64,000 nucleotides of DNA from Amborella trichopoda. Taxonomy: Eukaryota; Streptophyta; Magnoliopsida; Amborellales; Amborellaceae. The stretch spans positions 6,152,001 to 6,216,000 of the forward strand of contig NW_006499435.1 of NCBI RefSeq assembly GCF_000471905.2, read 5' to 3'. Positions within the stretch are counted from its first letter, which is position 1; the number at the start of each line of letters is the position of its first letter. The position numbers were made by a program, and so were the translations under genes. Positions 36,801-42,924 of the stretch are shown here, one piece after another. The notes beneath the pieces were generated by a model. The model did no database searches. It was not told where the DNA came from and saw only the letters and a program-made list of their open reading frames with translations.

Positions 36801-39800
36801 AGTGTTCCAGCAGCCTGTGGATAGTTCTAGTTGAGTTTTTAAAAGGTGGTTTAGACATCGAGAAGTACACCAAAGTCAAAGGAGGTAAAGGAATTGGATA
36901 ATTTACCAGATACAGTTTGAGCTAAGTTATCTGGGCATGCCAATGCATGACTCAGCAAGTACACTCACCAGAACCATCAGTCAATTTGCTCTGGCCAATT
37001 TAAAGACATTTTCAGAAGTGAGAAACAAAAGCAATACAAAGAGCGAGCAACCACTGGTACTGCGCATAGAGAGTGAACTCAATGAGCTAAATAGAGGGCA
37101 CTGTCAAGCAATATACTAATCTGTACAAAATAAACAACCTGCACATGTTTCGAATCTTGAATCAGGTCATTTTTAGATCGACAATCGTCTTCATTCTCCA
37201 AACGAGAGGATTCTTCACTGCACACTTCATGCAATCCATTGCAAGAGCCGCAAATCCTGCTATGAATAACCTCAGCTACATGCCAGAAGTGCATGACGGC
37301 ATTTGCTAACGTCTGTGCAACTTTCTTCTTCCTCTCATCTAACTGGCACCTTGAAGCCACCCATTGACATACTTGGGCTGCAGCAGCGATCTTCCAAATG
37401 CGTTCCTGCTCACAGAATGAAAAGAGAAAATGAATAGCTTGAAACTGAATCCAAGCTGTGGAGCCACTATACAAAATGATAAGACAGCATACTGACTGAA
37501 GCAACATCTCAAAACGTCATTGACCAACTACATAATGAAGATGGATGTTGAATACATCTCTAGCAGTACATGTGGATATAATCAGATGGACACGGTTTCT
37601 ATGGAGCCAACCCGCATATTGTAGAAATGCGGACTTGGCAATAAATATATTTTTTAAATATAATTTGATCCTAATATTTAGAGAATATATAATAGTGAAC
37701 ATGTCATGGAGATCATGAATATGGGAAAAATAAATAAAAATGAAAACTAGAAATAATAATTGTTTTAAGAAAACATTTGGACCGTTAGTTAGACTTGTTT
37801 TTAGATGGACCACCTATTTGCATCCATCTTTAAGATGGATGCTTTATACCTCTGGACTGCATATTGTAGAAATGCAGTCCAGCCCACATGAAACAATTTT
37901 CCTAATCAGATTTAAAAAATTAACCATACCTGCATGAAATCGTGTGCTAACCAAGCCATCTCCTCGAGAACAAAGTCCCAATGGGACTTTCTTTGTTTCA
38001 ATGTCAACCGTTCAGATGTCTTCAGGGGAATCTAGGGAAAAAGTTAATTGTCATTACCTTCATGCAAGAAAACCAAAGGTCTCTTAACAATTTAAAACAA
38101 GAAAGTTCAAAAGCCACCTTTGCAATTCTTACCTCTCTAGCGAACTCATCTTGAAGCACTTTATCTGTCATTTTTAAGTCTCTGTCTTTCCCATGATTGT
38201 CAGGTTCAGCAGCAACTGTAGGACATTCCATCCGGGAAACGATAATTTCAGACGGCACAGAGCTAGTGGGTACCGAAGAGCTGGATGCCCTGGCTTGAGA
38301 ACAAAAGGTTGGCTTTTCTGGGCAACATTCATGACCTGAATAATTGTCCAACCTCTCTTCCAGACTCTGTGATTCTGTCTCCCTAGCATTTGCAATATGT
38401 TTCTTTTCAAGTTGAGAATCAGATCTACTCTCAGATATTTCAAGCTCAATTTTTATTTGGACATCAGAGCTACCAGAACTCCTGAGAACAGGATTATTAC
38501 ATTCCGAGGTCACATTTGCATCAGTCTCGCTGGATTTCACGCATTCTTTGATATCATTGATGGTCGCTGTTGCCGTAGGGATCTTTTCGGATGTTAAAGC
38601 TTGTCGGTTGGCTGATCCATTAAAACTATGACTCCTACCCAATTGTATGTTTTGCTTTCTTACAACACCACCATTGCAACTGAGACTCTTAAGGGTACAA
38701 GAGGATTCTGAATCCAAACCGTTAGCAAACTCTACAGTAACAGTGCCAAGAGCACAGTCATGGCTGCTCCTCTTCTCATTTTCCATTCCATTCCCATCTT
38801 CATTCGTGTAATCAAGTAGGCCTTCATGAGCTATTTCCATGTTCTTGGATTCTCCTACTTGGACTGCTACTTGAAGACAAACCAAAGGTTGCACTGCTCT
38901 TTTGCCCGATGGTGCAAAAGCCTCAGAATTAGGGTCTTCCCCAACTATCTTCTCAAAAGAATGATGAACTTCATTATCCTGAGGCTTCTCAGAGGCAGCT
39001 GTGTTTTGCTTCACTTCAACACTTAGGTCTTTTAGCAGGTTCAGACTACTCTCAGCCGGTGCCTGCACATCATCCACCTCCATATCCATTCGATCAGCAA
39101 GCAGCTGCATCTTTCCATTCACATCATTAGCACTCGTAGGCTTGACATCAGACACACTGTGGTTCTTATCCATTTGAACCTCACATAGAAATAATTTTCC
39201 ATCCTGGTGGGACGATAGCGGTACAGTCGAAGACCTATTGCCCCCTTGGATTGTGTCGACAGAATTATGTGTTTTCCCACTGTTACGACTAGACCTGGGC
39301 CTGTTCCTTCGAGCATAGGCTTGATTTTTAAACCCAAGGCGGACACCAACTGAGTCCTCAGATTCCCTTGCATTGTTATTATTTTGGCTCCCTTCAACAT
39401 TATATTTCCTAGAGGAAGATGACTTCTCCCTGGCCGGAATATCATTATCACCAACAAAGAGCGATAGATTATCAGCAGTATTTGGTTCTCCTCCGAGAAG
39501 AGCTCCCAGCCTCCCGCTGCTTTCAGCAGAATCTCCATTTGGTGATGCAGTCAGCACAAAGCTACCTCTAGCTTCGCTAGATAGATTAACCCATGTAAAG
39601 CCAAATATGACTATATACAATACTACAAACCAAGACTCAGAAAGCAATGCACATCAAACATATATACCTTGCCAAACAATGTTCTGGCGGCTGATCCGTG
39701 AGTGAGGTAGATTGAAGACTAACAGAAGCTGCTAGCCTAAGTTTATAATCTAAGGGATTGCCACCCTACCATGCCAAAACGGAAACTCTTATTTACTAAA

Positions 39801-40133
39801 TGGGATTGCGACCTCATGAAATGTATCAAGGAGAATGTTGAAGCGAAACAACAACAAACAGGTACACTTACCTTCTCAAGAAACTCTAGTTCCCTTCTCC
39901 TTTCCTGTCTCACATCAAATTCCACCCTGCACGTAGCTCATTTAGAATGCAGCTTTGATACGAAAAACAAAAAATCAAAGCACTCCAAAGTTGGATGGAT
40001 ATAGAGAGAAAATCAGTGAGGGTGGTTACCTGAGCTCCGCTTGAGCCTTTTCAATGGCTGCACGACGTGGAGAGGTTCGGTTCTCCAGCACAACAACTCC
40101 ACTACCCACACGTCCTCCCCCTCTCCCTCCCAT
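1..40133 (-). CDS. EAF1: EAF1-like NuA4 complex scaffold (HSA + SANT), 5' 17 exons, 3' end outside window
   Basis: The product is the plant homologue of yeast Eaf1, the platform subunit of the nuclear NuA4 histone H4/H2A acetyltransferase complex. Exons run right to left: 40030-40133, 39872-39926, 39668-39765, 38133-39576, 37930-38031, 37139-37405, 33859-34011, 23857-23937, 14104-14167, 13454-14025, 13317-13370, 12186-12243, 11880-12070, 1543-1596, 1360-1440, 1082-1219 and 857-967. They sum to 1209 codons with matching phases and no stop. Family landmarks in order are [15 protein letters not shown] near the N-terminus, the HSA domain (about residues 575-650, [17 protein letters not shown]), [42 protein letters not shown], the SANT domain (about 1092-1145, [14 protein letters not shown]) and [17 protein letters not shown]. 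Known plant members are about 1900 residues, so roughly a third is missing to the left. Introns 7, 8 and 13 are about 10 kb each. The identification is firm; individual exon edges rest on GT-AG reading only. Confidence 0.93.
857..967 (-). CDS. EAF1: EAF1 exon 17 (last exon inside the window)
   Basis: 37 codons: [20 protein letters not shown]..., with [13 protein letters not shown] at its end. Acceptor AAACAG, donor GTCTGT, phase 0 on both sides. I find no further exon in 1-856, which I read as the start of intron 17. Confidence 0.92.
1082..1219 (-). CDS. EAF1: EAF1 exon 16 (end of SANT domain)
   Basis: 46 codons: [18 protein letters not shown], then [18 protein letters not shown] and LPGIPK. 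The conserved continuation GSARQ sits in exon 17. Joining PK to GS requires a GC donor (AAAG|GCAGGA). The nearest GT would add Ala-Gly. Confidence 0.92.
1360..1440 (-). CDS. EAF1: EAF1 exon 15 (SANT domain core)
   Basis: 27 codons: [20 protein letters not shown] followed by NTTLQFK. This is the second SANT helix region with its NWELVS motif, very close to known plant EAF1. Acceptor CCTCAG, donor GTGGTA. Confidence 0.94.
1543..1596 (-). CDS. EAF1: EAF1 exon 14 (start of SANT domain)
   Basis: 18 codons: [18 protein letters not shown]. The Trp is the first SANT tryptophan. The exon lies 10283 nt beyond exon 13. Acceptor CTGCAG, donor GTTAGA. Confidence 0.92.
2585..3600 (+). mobile_element. L1-type LINE relic: zf-RVT and RNase H pieces
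   Basis: 2610-2700 encodes [21 protein letters not shown], the zinc-binding segment of plant L1 ORF2. About 2890-2940 gives [12 protein letters not shown]. About 3240-3340 reads like the RNase H core ([20 protein letters not shown]). Several frames are needed, so it is decayed. A short AG-rich tail near 3590-3608 may be the 3' end. It lies antisense to EAF1. Confidence 0.75.
4404..6335 (-). mobile_element. L1-type LINE relic with internal deletion
   Basis: From right to left on the minus strand: an RT fragment with [10 protein letters not shown] (6040-6320, the YADD box changed to YTDD), then directly [19 protein letters not shown] (5890-6060), zf-RVT ([18 protein letters not shown], 5330-5790) and RNase H (about 4620-5110, FDG and NPGPAG recovered across frames). 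The RT thumb part is missing between the first two. A T9 run at 4405-4413 is the probable poly-A tail. Same orientation as EAF1. Confidence 0.82.
6810..9484 (+). mobile_element. Tat/Ogre-type Gypsy LTR (5' boundary approximate)
   Basis: The right boundary is set by the primer-binding site beginning at 9486. The body carries short T-rich and C-rich tracts, a degenerate CCCTAACC-like region at 8390-9000 and three copies of a TTTGGCTCAC motif at 9182-9270. I could not find the TG start; about 6810 is a guess. No second LTR of this type was found, so the element is broken. Confidence 0.5.
8390..9000 (+). repeat. Degenerate C/A-rich repeat, telomere-like CCCTAACC words
   Basis: Dense, irregular repetition of AACCCTAACC, CCAAACC, AAGCCCACCTAGGCCCAC and similar words, almost all C and A on this strand. 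There is no clean period. It sits inside the putative Tat/Ogre LTR. Confidence 0.7.
9486..9505 (+). other. Primer-binding site of Tat/Ogre-type retrotransposon
   Basis: TTGGCGACTCCACTGGGGAC closely matches the TGGCGACTC(T/C)GCTGGGGA site used by Tat/Ogre Gypsy elements (a tRNA-Arg type site). Confidence 0.7.
9960..10500 (+). pseudogene. Gypsy integrase C-terminal relic and polypurine tract
   Basis: 9965-10140 encodes [30 protein letters not shown] and SPCKIL. After a frameshift, 10150-10215 gives [20 protein letters not shown], the typical end of Gypsy integrase. At 10475-10500 a purine-rich GGAGAGGAGAATG stretch is the likely polypurine tract before a lost 3' LTR. Confidence 0.8.
11880..12070 (-). 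CDS. EAF1: EAF1 exon 13
   Basis: Encodes [10 protein letters not shown]..., a Thr/Pro-rich linker, then [20 protein letters not shown] and a basic [10 protein letters not shown] end. The [15 protein letters not shown] block is one of the most conserved in the family. Ends in phase 0 at GTATGT. Confidence 0.93.
12186..12243 (-). CDS. EAF1: EAF1 exon 12
   Basis: Encodes [19 protein letters not shown] plus one base, matching family RDHSKKRLESHHFESN. Acceptor GATTCAG, donor GTAAGT. Confidence 0.88.
12244..13316 (-). other. EAF1 intron 11, nothing recognised inside
   Basis: 1073 nt between exons 11 and 12. AT-rich, with a small cluster of ATGCATG words near 12980-13030. No transposon coding motifs seen. 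Confidence 0.7.
13317..13370 (-). CDS. EAF1: EAF1 exon 11
   Basis: 18 codons: [18 protein letters not shown], matching the family GSTYEQRWQLDS element that follows the poly-Lys block. Acceptor GTGCAG, donor GTGATA, phase 0 on both sides. Confidence 0.88.
13454..14025 (-). CDS. EAF1: EAF1 exon 10
   Basis: 190 codons plus two bases. Contains [14 protein letters not shown], a basic stretch, [33 protein letters not shown] and a poly-Lys run (SKKKKKIRH) that is a likely nuclear localisation signal. These blocks follow the order known in plant EAF1. The last residues before the GTAAGT donor ([13 protein letters not shown]) have no obvious counterpart in relatives. Confidence 0.93.
14104..14167 (-). 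CDS. EAF1: EAF1 exon 9
   Basis: Encodes [21 protein letters not shown] plus one base. It lines up with the family segment between the GAME motif and DFGxxE. Acceptor TTTTTAG, donor GTATTT. The split codon with exon 10 gives Asp. Confidence 0.85.
15452..15720. repeat. Direct repeat of a CCTAGG-rich segment, spacing 162 bp
   Basis: The segment starting CCTGCCTAGACCTAGCC at 15452 recurs from 15614 with few changes over about 100 bp (GCCTATCCCTGGGTGGGCA, then CTTAGGCAACA, CCTAGCTTGCC). Related CCTAGGTG/CAGGCGG sequence occurs at 20810-20890 and 28480-28560. This resembles a common plant dispersed repeat that I cannot assign to a class. Confidence 0.6.
16594..16829. mobile_element. hAT-type MITE, 236 bp
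   Basis: Terminal inverted repeats TAAGGGTGGCAAC and GTTGCCAACCCTA flank a non-coding body. The 8-bp flanks AATAGAAG and GATAGGAG agree at 6 of 8 positions, consistent with a hAT target-site duplication. Same TIR family as 45840-46152. Confidence 0.65.
16853..18180 (-). mobile_element. L1-type LINE relic (zf-RVT and RNase H)
   Basis: The minus strand from 18158 gives [35 protein letters not shown] and [13 protein letters not shown] (zf-RVT). 17640-17915 gives [14 protein letters not shown]. 17040-17393 gives an RNase H stretch ([25 protein letters not shown]). The T8 run at 16853-16860 is the likely poly-A tail. Truncated at the 5' end: no endonuclease or RT seen. Same orientation as EAF1. 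Confidence 0.85.
18858..19308 (+). repeat. 5' LTR of the 18858-20788 element
   Basis: 451 bp, TGATGCAGGAGAG...CCTGCATCA. Contains the family block TTCAATGATGTATATTTTAA and GTTTACTTGGATCTCAAG shared with the other LTR copies. Confidence 0.88.
20349..20788 (+). repeat. 3' LTR of the 18858-20788 element
   Basis: 440 bp, TGATGCCGGATAG...CATGCATCA, preceded by a polypurine-like tract and followed by the CATAT duplication. Confidence 0.88.
21064..21190 (-). repeat. Inverted fragment of the same LTR family
   Basis: The reverse complement reads TTTCATTATTGCTGATTTTA, CTTGTTTAAGGTTCAGGAAA and a T-rich end, matching the last ~110 bp of the LTRs at 19308, 20788 and 23433. No target-site duplication was found. 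Confidence 0.65.
22957..23433 (+). mobile_element. Solo LTR, same Gypsy family, with TSD
   Basis: Begins CGATGCAGGACAAA (first base changed from T) and ends CCTGCAACA. The exact 5-bp duplication CCATG lies at 22952-22956 and 23434-23438. The body follows the 18858 LTR closely. No internal region follows, so this is a solo LTR left by LTR-LTR recombination. Confidence 0.88.
23857..23937 (-). CDS. EAF1: EAF1 exon 8, 27-codon isolated exon
   Basis: Encodes [20 protein letters not shown], the counterpart of the conserved ESLFYxVPxGAMExYRxSIE segment. Acceptor TTTATTTCTAG and donor GTTGTA are present. It is phase 0 on both sides and separated from its neighbours by introns of 9921 and 9689 nt. 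Too short to be found by an ORF scan. Confidence 0.9.
25280..25710 (+). mobile_element. LINE RNase H fragment
   Basis: Across frames it reads TIKLNFD..CSLGNP, then a Leu-rich helix, and ends [15 protein letters not shown], the usual C-terminus of plant L1 ORF2. Several frame changes. No poly-A tail seen. Confidence 0.7.
26231..26583 (-). pseudogene. cox1: Mitochondrial DNA insertion (NUMT): cox1 5' end in inverted duplication
   Basis: The minus strand 26231-26414 encodes [31 protein letters not shown] and [20 protein letters not shown], the first ~60 residues of plant mitochondrial cytochrome c oxidase subunit 1. The start position is ACG, not ATG. The leader continues to about 26526, where a second, plus-strand copy of the first ~50 bp starts (26527-26583, CAATTTTACGACAAATCC). 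The fragment is truncated, has no function here, and lies inside EAF1 intron 7. The following 26821-26990 is not low-complexity and may also be organellar, but I cannot confirm that. Confidence 0.88.
26584..26820. repeat. AT-rich TAGTCTATT repeats next to the NUMT
   Basis: Repeated TAGTCTATTG, GATAGATAGATA and a (TA)n run at 26657-26669. Simple sequence, no coding content. Confidence 0.6.
29021..29234. repeat. Tandem duplication, 2 x 107 bp
   Basis: The block beginning CTGGTTACCATTC at 29021 repeats at 29128, sharing ACCTAGCCAGGCT and CTATCCATCTCTCAACAAGT. The copies differ at a handful of positions. Confidence 0.85.
29896..29970. repeat. Short tandem duplication, about 35 bp unit
   Basis: CTCTTGAAGATATCAGA(A/T)GAACAG(C/T)AACTGAAA occurs twice in succession. 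Confidence 0.75.
30260..31388 (-). mobile_element. Possible solo LTR starting TGTAAGGTCCGGGA (left end unknown)
   Basis: On the minus strand 31388 begins TGTAAGGTCCGGGATTTTTT, a start typical of several plant LTRs, and it interrupts an older Gypsy LTR on its right. I found no matching end or target-site duplication, so the left boundary is a guess. Confidence 0.3.
30793..31075. repeat. Tandem repeats with nine CATGCATG (RY) motifs
   Basis: Three copies of a block containing CATGTG(C/T)(C/T)ACATGGCACTCA and AGTGATCAT start at 30793, 30898 and 30982 (spacing 105 and 84 bp), interleaved with GCATGCATGAGGAGAGA units. The octamer CATGCATG occurs nine times by eye. This RY word is the known target of plant B3-domain regulators of the ABI3/FUS3/LEC2 group; any function here is inference. 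Confidence 0.75.
31389..31690 (-). repeat. 3' LTR start and polypurine tract of a Gypsy element
   Basis: The minus strand reads CTCGAGGATAAGTTTTCTCT then AACCAAGGGAGAA, and the LTR opens TAATGCAAGACAAGATG at 31635. The same tail occurs at 20300-20348 (plus) and 53415-53480 (minus), so the three belong to one family. Confidence 0.65.
32300..33360 (-). pseudogene. Gypsy gag relic
   Basis: Minus strand 32667-33023 encodes a gag domain ([60 protein letters not shown]). Around 32410-32470 is a zinc knuckle, [18 protein letters not shown], in which the His of CX2CX4HX4C is Arg. Frameshifts separate the parts, and pol is absent. It probably belongs with the LTR tail at 31389-31690. Confidence 0.82.
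33859..34011 (-). CDS. EAF1: EAF1 exon 7
   Basis: 51 codons, including [36 protein letters not shown], matching the family VQGYAVRFLKYN ... TPERISD ... ISWDD block. The donor is GTATGC. The acceptor (GGACAG) lacks a good pyrimidine tract. A better-looking acceptor about 45 nt upstream would break phase with exon 6 unless a small exon lies between, so the 5' edge is uncertain. Confidence 0.85.
34012..37138 (-). other. EAF1 intron 6, 3.1 kb, no transposon recognised
   Basis: Between exons 6 and 7. Mostly AT-rich unique-looking sequence with a (CA)n-rich stretch at 36178-36302. A small unseen exon near 34012-34070 cannot be excluded. Confidence 0.6.
36178..36302. repeat. CA-rich microsatellite
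   Basis: Irregular runs of CACA, CACACGCGTGTG and ACACACAC within EAF1 intron 6. Confidence 0.8.
37139..37405 (-). CDS. EAF1: EAF1 exon 6 (HSA domain, second half)
   Basis: 89 codons. It continues the HSA domain with [17 protein letters not shown], a Lys-rich stretch and [13 protein letters not shown], then runs into a variable polar tail. Phase 0 on both sides; flanked by AG and GTTGTT. Confidence 0.92.
37540..37925. repeat. Dispersed repeat filling EAF1 intron 5
   Basis: 37670-37910 shares long stretches with 62285-62510, e.g. GAAAACTAGAAATAATAATT, AAGAAAACATTTGGAC and CCATCTTTAAGATGGATGCT. The intron copy also holds inverted-looking GCATATTGTAGAAATGC words at 37612 and 37858. Non-coding, MITE-like, class unknown. 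Confidence 0.65.
37930..38031 (-). CDS. EAF1: EAF1 exon 5 (HSA domain, first half)
   Basis: 34 codons, phase 0 to 0, carrying [20 protein letters not shown], the hallmark start of the HSA domain. In SWR1/INO80/NuA4-type scaffolds this domain docks actin and actin-related proteins. Acceptor CCCTAG and donor GTATGG are both present. Confidence 0.94.
38133..39576 (-). CDS. EAF1: EAF1 exon 4, long low-complexity exon
   Basis: The largest exon seen: 1444 nt, 481 codons plus one base. It opens with [22 protein letters not shown], which fits the family SEVKGSFALTASPHGDSVESSG segment, and then becomes a Ser/Glu/Asn-rich region with no recognisable domain. The chosen donor is GAG|GTAAGA. A second in-frame donor 15 nt further downstream on the gene (exon low edge 38118, AAG|GTGGCT) would add VRIAK and matches the spacing of relatives slightly better. 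The minus-strand ORF extends beyond both exon edges into intron sequence, so that extension should not be annotated. Confidence 0.88.
39668..39765 (-). CDS. EAF1: EAF1 exon 3
   Basis: Encodes GGNPLDYKL...[14 protein letters not shown], matching the family GGNPLDFKFG...STSLTDQ segment. It begins in phase 0 and ends in phase 2 at a GTATAT donor. The split codon with exon 4 gives Ser. Confidence 0.88.
39872..39926 (-). CDS. EAF1: EAF1 exon 2
   Basis: Encodes [18 protein letters not shown], the charged helix that follows the [11 protein letters not shown] motif in plant EAF1 proteins. It is flanked by AG (minus strand) and GTAAGTG. Confidence 0.9.
40030..40133 (-). CDS. EAF1: EAF1 exon 1 (start codon)
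   Basis: Encodes MGGRGGGR..., then the family-typical [15 protein letters not shown], and ends in phase 2 at a GT donor (plus-strand AC at 40028-40029). An in-frame TAG lies a short way upstream with no ATG between, so this ATG is the only start in the exon. Related proteins carry about 18 residues before this Met; an unseen upstream exon could supply them. Confidence 0.85.
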
Positions 40134-41330
40134 TGTTTCCAACTCTACGCATTTACCCCACACACACCCTCTGTCCTAACATCACCATTTCAGTCCATCA
40201 ATCGAGGCTCTTCTGTCTGCTGAATGGATGGGAACATGGATCTGTCAAGATTTCAAGAACACATACCAACGCGCCCTGGGAAGCGCAATTCCTTCAAATG
40301 CACATATACAACTACAGAGAGCATGATAGAGGCCTTTCAATCGTGCTAAGGTGCTGCACCAAAACACTTTTATCTTGTATGAAAAATAACAAAATTTCTA
40401 TAAAATAAAAGGAGCAAAGAGAGAAAAAAAATCGAAGCGAATAACATGGGTTAAGAGATGCCAACAAGTCAGCAATCATCATCTAAAAGAACAGATGGTC
40501 TACCATTGCCGCCACAATGAGCTGTCAAAAGACTGATTTTTTCAGTTTTCTTTTCTTTTTTGAAAGATAATAGTAAGCCCGAAGGACGAGTTACATCAAG
40601 TAGCAGAAGGACATAAGTCATGAGACACAAAAGATGAAAATTGAAGTTCATCAATAATTCTCTCAAAATTGAACAATGCGCATTTCAAAGTAAACACAGG
40701 TGCATTGTTCAAAGTAAACAATGCTTGCACAGGTGTGTAAGCAATGGAAAGAACCTCGCAGTTTCTTCATACAGTAACATAAACTTGTTTCTTCAGGAGA
40801 AAGGAATGTGAATAAAGATCTCCATAATGCACATTCATGTAACTTTGAAATAACAAAAGAAAAATAGATGCAGAAGTTCTACACCATCGAATGCATTGCA
40901 ACCCTGTCTCGTGCATTTGTACTTGTGGCATTCAAATAGAATTACACGAACCAAAACTTTGCGAAATAATATATAGCTTACAAATTGCATAGAATGCATA
41001 AGACAATTACGTGATAAACCCTAAAAGGAGGCAAACTGTTAATTAGTTGAATGTGTGCATTCGCCTCATGGAGGCTCGGGAATCTCTCATTTGCCTTCTC
41101 TTATGAGATTAAACAATTATTCCGGGGTGTTCAGAGATAAGGAATCACTCTTTCAGAGACAAGGGAGGGGCATGAAGCATCAGAGCGCAGACAAAGACAG
41201 TATTTTTTTGTAGATTCTAAAATTTAGGGTTTAGGGTACATGGACTTTTATCTATTTAACTTAGGGTATTCGGGTACTTTTTTTTTTTTTAGAGAATTAA
41301 GGCGTAGAGTTGGAAGTTTAATTTTGTAAA
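40134..41330 (-). promoter_or_regulatory. EAF1 upstream region (5' UTR and promoter not resolved)
   Basis: Lies immediately upstream of the start codon. I cannot place a transcription start. An AAATTTAGGGTTTAGGGT word occurs at 41220-41237; such telo-box-like motifs are known in plant promoters, but the distance (about 1.1 kb) makes a role uncertain. Confidence 0.35.
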
Positions 41331-41399
41331 AAATGAGGGATATGTTGTTAAAATTGCTTAAAGAGCAAGATAGGTTTTAGGATTTTTTTTTTTTTTTCT

Positions 41400-42240
41400 A
41401 TAAATATGCAAGTCGTACCTCCCCGAATCAGGAAATGATCATTATCGTTTGGGGGTCCTGCCTCCACCGGGTTCTTCACAGTGGGTCTATCTAATGGTGT
41501 TTGTTTCGCGTTGCCCGTGGGCACCCGATCGTTGGCTATTGCTTGCAAAACTTTTATCCTTGGATTTTCTCCTTGCCAATCATGGTGCTTTTTGTAGGGA
41601 GGACAAGAAACACTACCCTTGGGCATTCATTTGGCATTGGGTAAATGGTTCAGCACCTGTTTGAGTGGCATTTCAAATTTTAATCCTCTTTTCGGGGGAA
41701 GAAGTGCTAGCAATCATGGCTGGATATTTGAAGCTAAAGAATCTACTGAGGATTGGATCATCTCTTTGTTCATTTTTTGGACCCAGCAACACAAAGCTCT
41801 GATTTCGAACAGGTGCTTCAAACTAGAGAGTGAATTTATTGGGCTGCTCTGCCTGACGGGTCCACCAAACCGGACCGTGATGGCTACTCATTTTTTGTCA
41901 TTACCAATCGATCAACTTCACTGCTGCCCAAGTGTCAGCTGCTCTCTCCTTGAAGGCATCAAACTTTGCCAACTCTCTTATTATCGAAAGTAAGCCCTTG
42001 CTTGGGCTTCCAACTCAGTCCCCCTGTGCGTGGCAGCTCAAGCCTCTTTCGACCAAATTTCAACATCAAAAGCTCACTCATCGTCTCCTTCAAACATTTC
42101 TCAAGAAGTCCAAAGAGGGTGCCATTTCCCCCTGCTTTTCCTCTTCTTTTTTTTTCTTTTTTTTCCCTTTTTTTTTTTTTATTTATACATATGGGCCCAT
42201 TTTGCATAAGAACACAACTTGTATATCTCTCGTTACATAG
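41400..42240. other. Unclassified, probably transposon-derived segment
   Basis: Both strands give protein-like stretches broken by stops, such as VEAGPPNDNDHFLIRGGTTC on the minus strand and ALSLKASNFANSLIIES on the plus strand, which hints at an RNase H fold. It ends in a T-rich run at 42150-42182. I cannot assign a family. Confidence 0.35.
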
Positions 42241-42644
42241 GTTCTAGTATAGGGGAATGATTTAAAGCATCAGTTGTATAATACTATAACGCAATCATCT
42301 TCGACAACCATGTTTCAGATATTTGTTTGATATGGATTTTAAATATATATTCCTTTTATTCTAAAAAACAATCACAAAAAAAAAAAATTTGAAAAAACGT
42401 TTTAGAAAGTGGTTTTTTTAGTCCAATTAATATAAGCAGTCTATTTTAGTGAGATGGTTAGATATACTTCACATAAGGATTTTTTTATTTTTAAATTTTT
42501 TATATAGCATTATCATCATTAGATTAAAATGCTAAAAAAGAAAAAAGTGATTTCGAATTTGTTAAGGCCTAGATCTTAAAATTCACCAAATGGGCGATTG
42601 AGATTCATTGTTGGAGGGTACTAATATTGACCATATTTAAGTTG

Positions 42645-42649
42645 CAAAT

Positions 42650-42681
<32 letters not shown>

Positions 42682-42682
42682 C
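42645..42682. repeat. Poly-T tract
   Basis: About 30 consecutive T residues. Could be the poly-A tail of a minus-strand retroelement, but nothing beside it confirms this. Confidence 0.7.
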
Positions 42683-42764
42683 GATGATTGATTACGAGGA
42701 TGAAGAGAATGTGTGTGCAAATTTATGGTTTCTAGAGGTGTGATTGCATTACACTACAATACAA

Positions 42765-42917
42765 CCCCTCCAGTGCATATCTTTTATGCTGTAGGAAAAA
42801 CATAAAAACGTGTCTTTTTTAAAAATTAAAATTAAAATTAAAAAATTAAAATAAAATGAATAAATAAAACAAGAAAAGGTTTCTATTCTTCCCCTACAGC
42901 ATAAAAGATATATACTT
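42765..42917. mobile_element. Foldback (MITE-like) element
   Basis: Arms GTGCATATCTTTTATGCTGT (from 42772) and its near-reverse complement ACAGCATAAAAGATATATAC (from 42895) flank an A/T-rich loop. No coding content. Target-site duplication not determined. Confidence 0.55.
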
Positions 42918-42924
42918 CCGCCTG

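Noticed and set aside
38030-38056. Donor AAG|GTAATG to extend exon 4 to 38056
   Set aside because: It would leave an intron of about 25 nt, too short to splice.
38022-39647. A single 541-codon ORF as a stand-alone gene
   Set aside because: Its first ~24 and last ~37 residues are intron read-through. Splice sites and family alignment show that it is EAF1 exon 4.
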